From DATHSN01 sp035464115 (GTDB taxonomy: Bacteria > Actinomycetota > Acidimicrobiia > Acidimicrobiales > SKKL01): 5,941 nt of DNA. The stretch spans positions 1-5,941 of the forward strand of contig DATHSN010000113.1 of NCBI GenBank assembly GCA_035464115.1, in the 5' to 3' direction. Made by a program: the position numbers and the translations under genes. Positions 5,847 to 5,941 of this stretch are shown here, piece by piece (position 1 is the first letter of the stretch; each line of letters starts with the position of its first letter). Below the pieces are notes generated by a model that saw only the letters and a list, made by a program, of their open reading frames with translations, ran no database searches and was not told the origin of the DNA.

Positions 5847-5918
5847 TCGGGGGTGGTGTAATCGGTAACACAGCTGGTTCTGGTCCAGTCGTTGGGGGTT
5901 CGAGTCCTCCCCCCCGAG
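5847..5918 (+). tRNA. tRNA-Gln (anticodon CTG)
   Basis: A complete 72-base cloverleaf folds by hand. The acceptor stem TCGGGGG (5847-5853) pairs with CCCCCGA (5911-5917), giving the U1-A72 pair typical of bacterial tRNA-Gln, and G73 is at 5918. T8 and G9 follow. The D stem is GTGT/ACAC (5856-5859 with 5868-5871) and its loop contains GG at 5864-5865. The anticodon stem GCTGG/CCAGT (5873-5877 with 5885-5889, one G-T pair) holds the 7-base loop TTCTGGT, anticodon CTG at 5880-5882, reading CAG. The variable loop is CGTT. The T stem GGGGG/CCTCC (one G-T pair) carries the loop TTCGAGT (5899-5905). The 3' CCA is not encoded and must be added after transcription. The tRNA is a probable substrate of the GltX encoded upstream if the indirect Glu-to-Gln pathway operates. 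Confidence 0.96.
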
Positions 5919-5941
5919 CTCGTCGTTGCGGCCCTTCCGGG

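Noticed and set aside
5919..5941. Possible short hairpin (CCC TTCC GGG) or start of a second tRNA after tRNA-Gln
   Set aside because: Only 23 bases remain before the window ends. The three-pair stem is too short, and the sequence does not match a tRNA 5' half well enough to call.
1..5941. Mobile element, CRISPR array, prophage or defence system
   Set aside because: No transposase, integrase, nuclease or reverse transcriptase motif, no spaced repeat array and no att-like duplication at the tRNA within the window. The genes are ordinary chromosomal metabolism and translation genes with uniform base composition.

Overview
The window is a densely packed, very GC-rich chromosomal segment with every gene on the + strand. 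GC-rich third codon positions, GTG starts, a mycobacterial-type LeuB, a tRNA with no encoded CCA and TANNNT -10 boxes placed next to start codons all point to the Actinomycetota. The gene order and the look of the small unknown protein suggest a lineage such as Acidimicrobiia, but that is an impression from memory and could not be tested.

Layout: (1) 1-656, the C-terminal two thirds of 3-isopropylmalate dehydrogenase (leuB, cut by the window edge). (2) 662-1582, branched-chain aminotransferase (ilvE). (3) 1569-3209, (R)-citramalate synthase (cimA), overlapping ilvE by 14 bases. (4) 3219-3743, an unrecognised 174-residue protein. (5) 3789-5216, glutamyl-tRNA synthetase (gltX). (6) 5219-5830, a membrane-anchored DUF218/YdcF-like protein. 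(7) 5847-5918, tRNA-Gln with anticodon CTG. The last 23 bases hold nothing I can call. No stretch longer than 50 bases lacks a gene, apart from the window edges.

How the genes fit together: leuB-ilvE-cimA looks like one translationally linked branched-chain amino acid unit. CimA makes citramalate from pyruvate and acetyl-CoA. LeuCD (not in the window) and LeuB would turn it into 2-oxobutyrate, and IlvE performs the last transamination to isoleucine, leucine or valine. The second half is a translation block. GltX is probably the non-discriminating type that also charges tRNA-Gln with glutamate for later amidation by GatCAB, and a tRNA-Gln gene lies one gene downstream.

Regulatory logic: ilvE and cimA have ATG starts with Shine-Dalgarno sequences. 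The unknown gene and gltX have GTG starts, no Shine-Dalgarno, and a TAAC(C/G)T box ending 6 or 7 bases before the GTG, the arrangement expected for leaderless transcripts. A TAGGAT box precedes the tRNA. Two of these three boxes contain the stop codon of the preceding gene, and those are the only two non-TGA stops in the window. I found no mobile element, CRISPR array, phage gene or defence system. The least understood item is the 174-residue protein.
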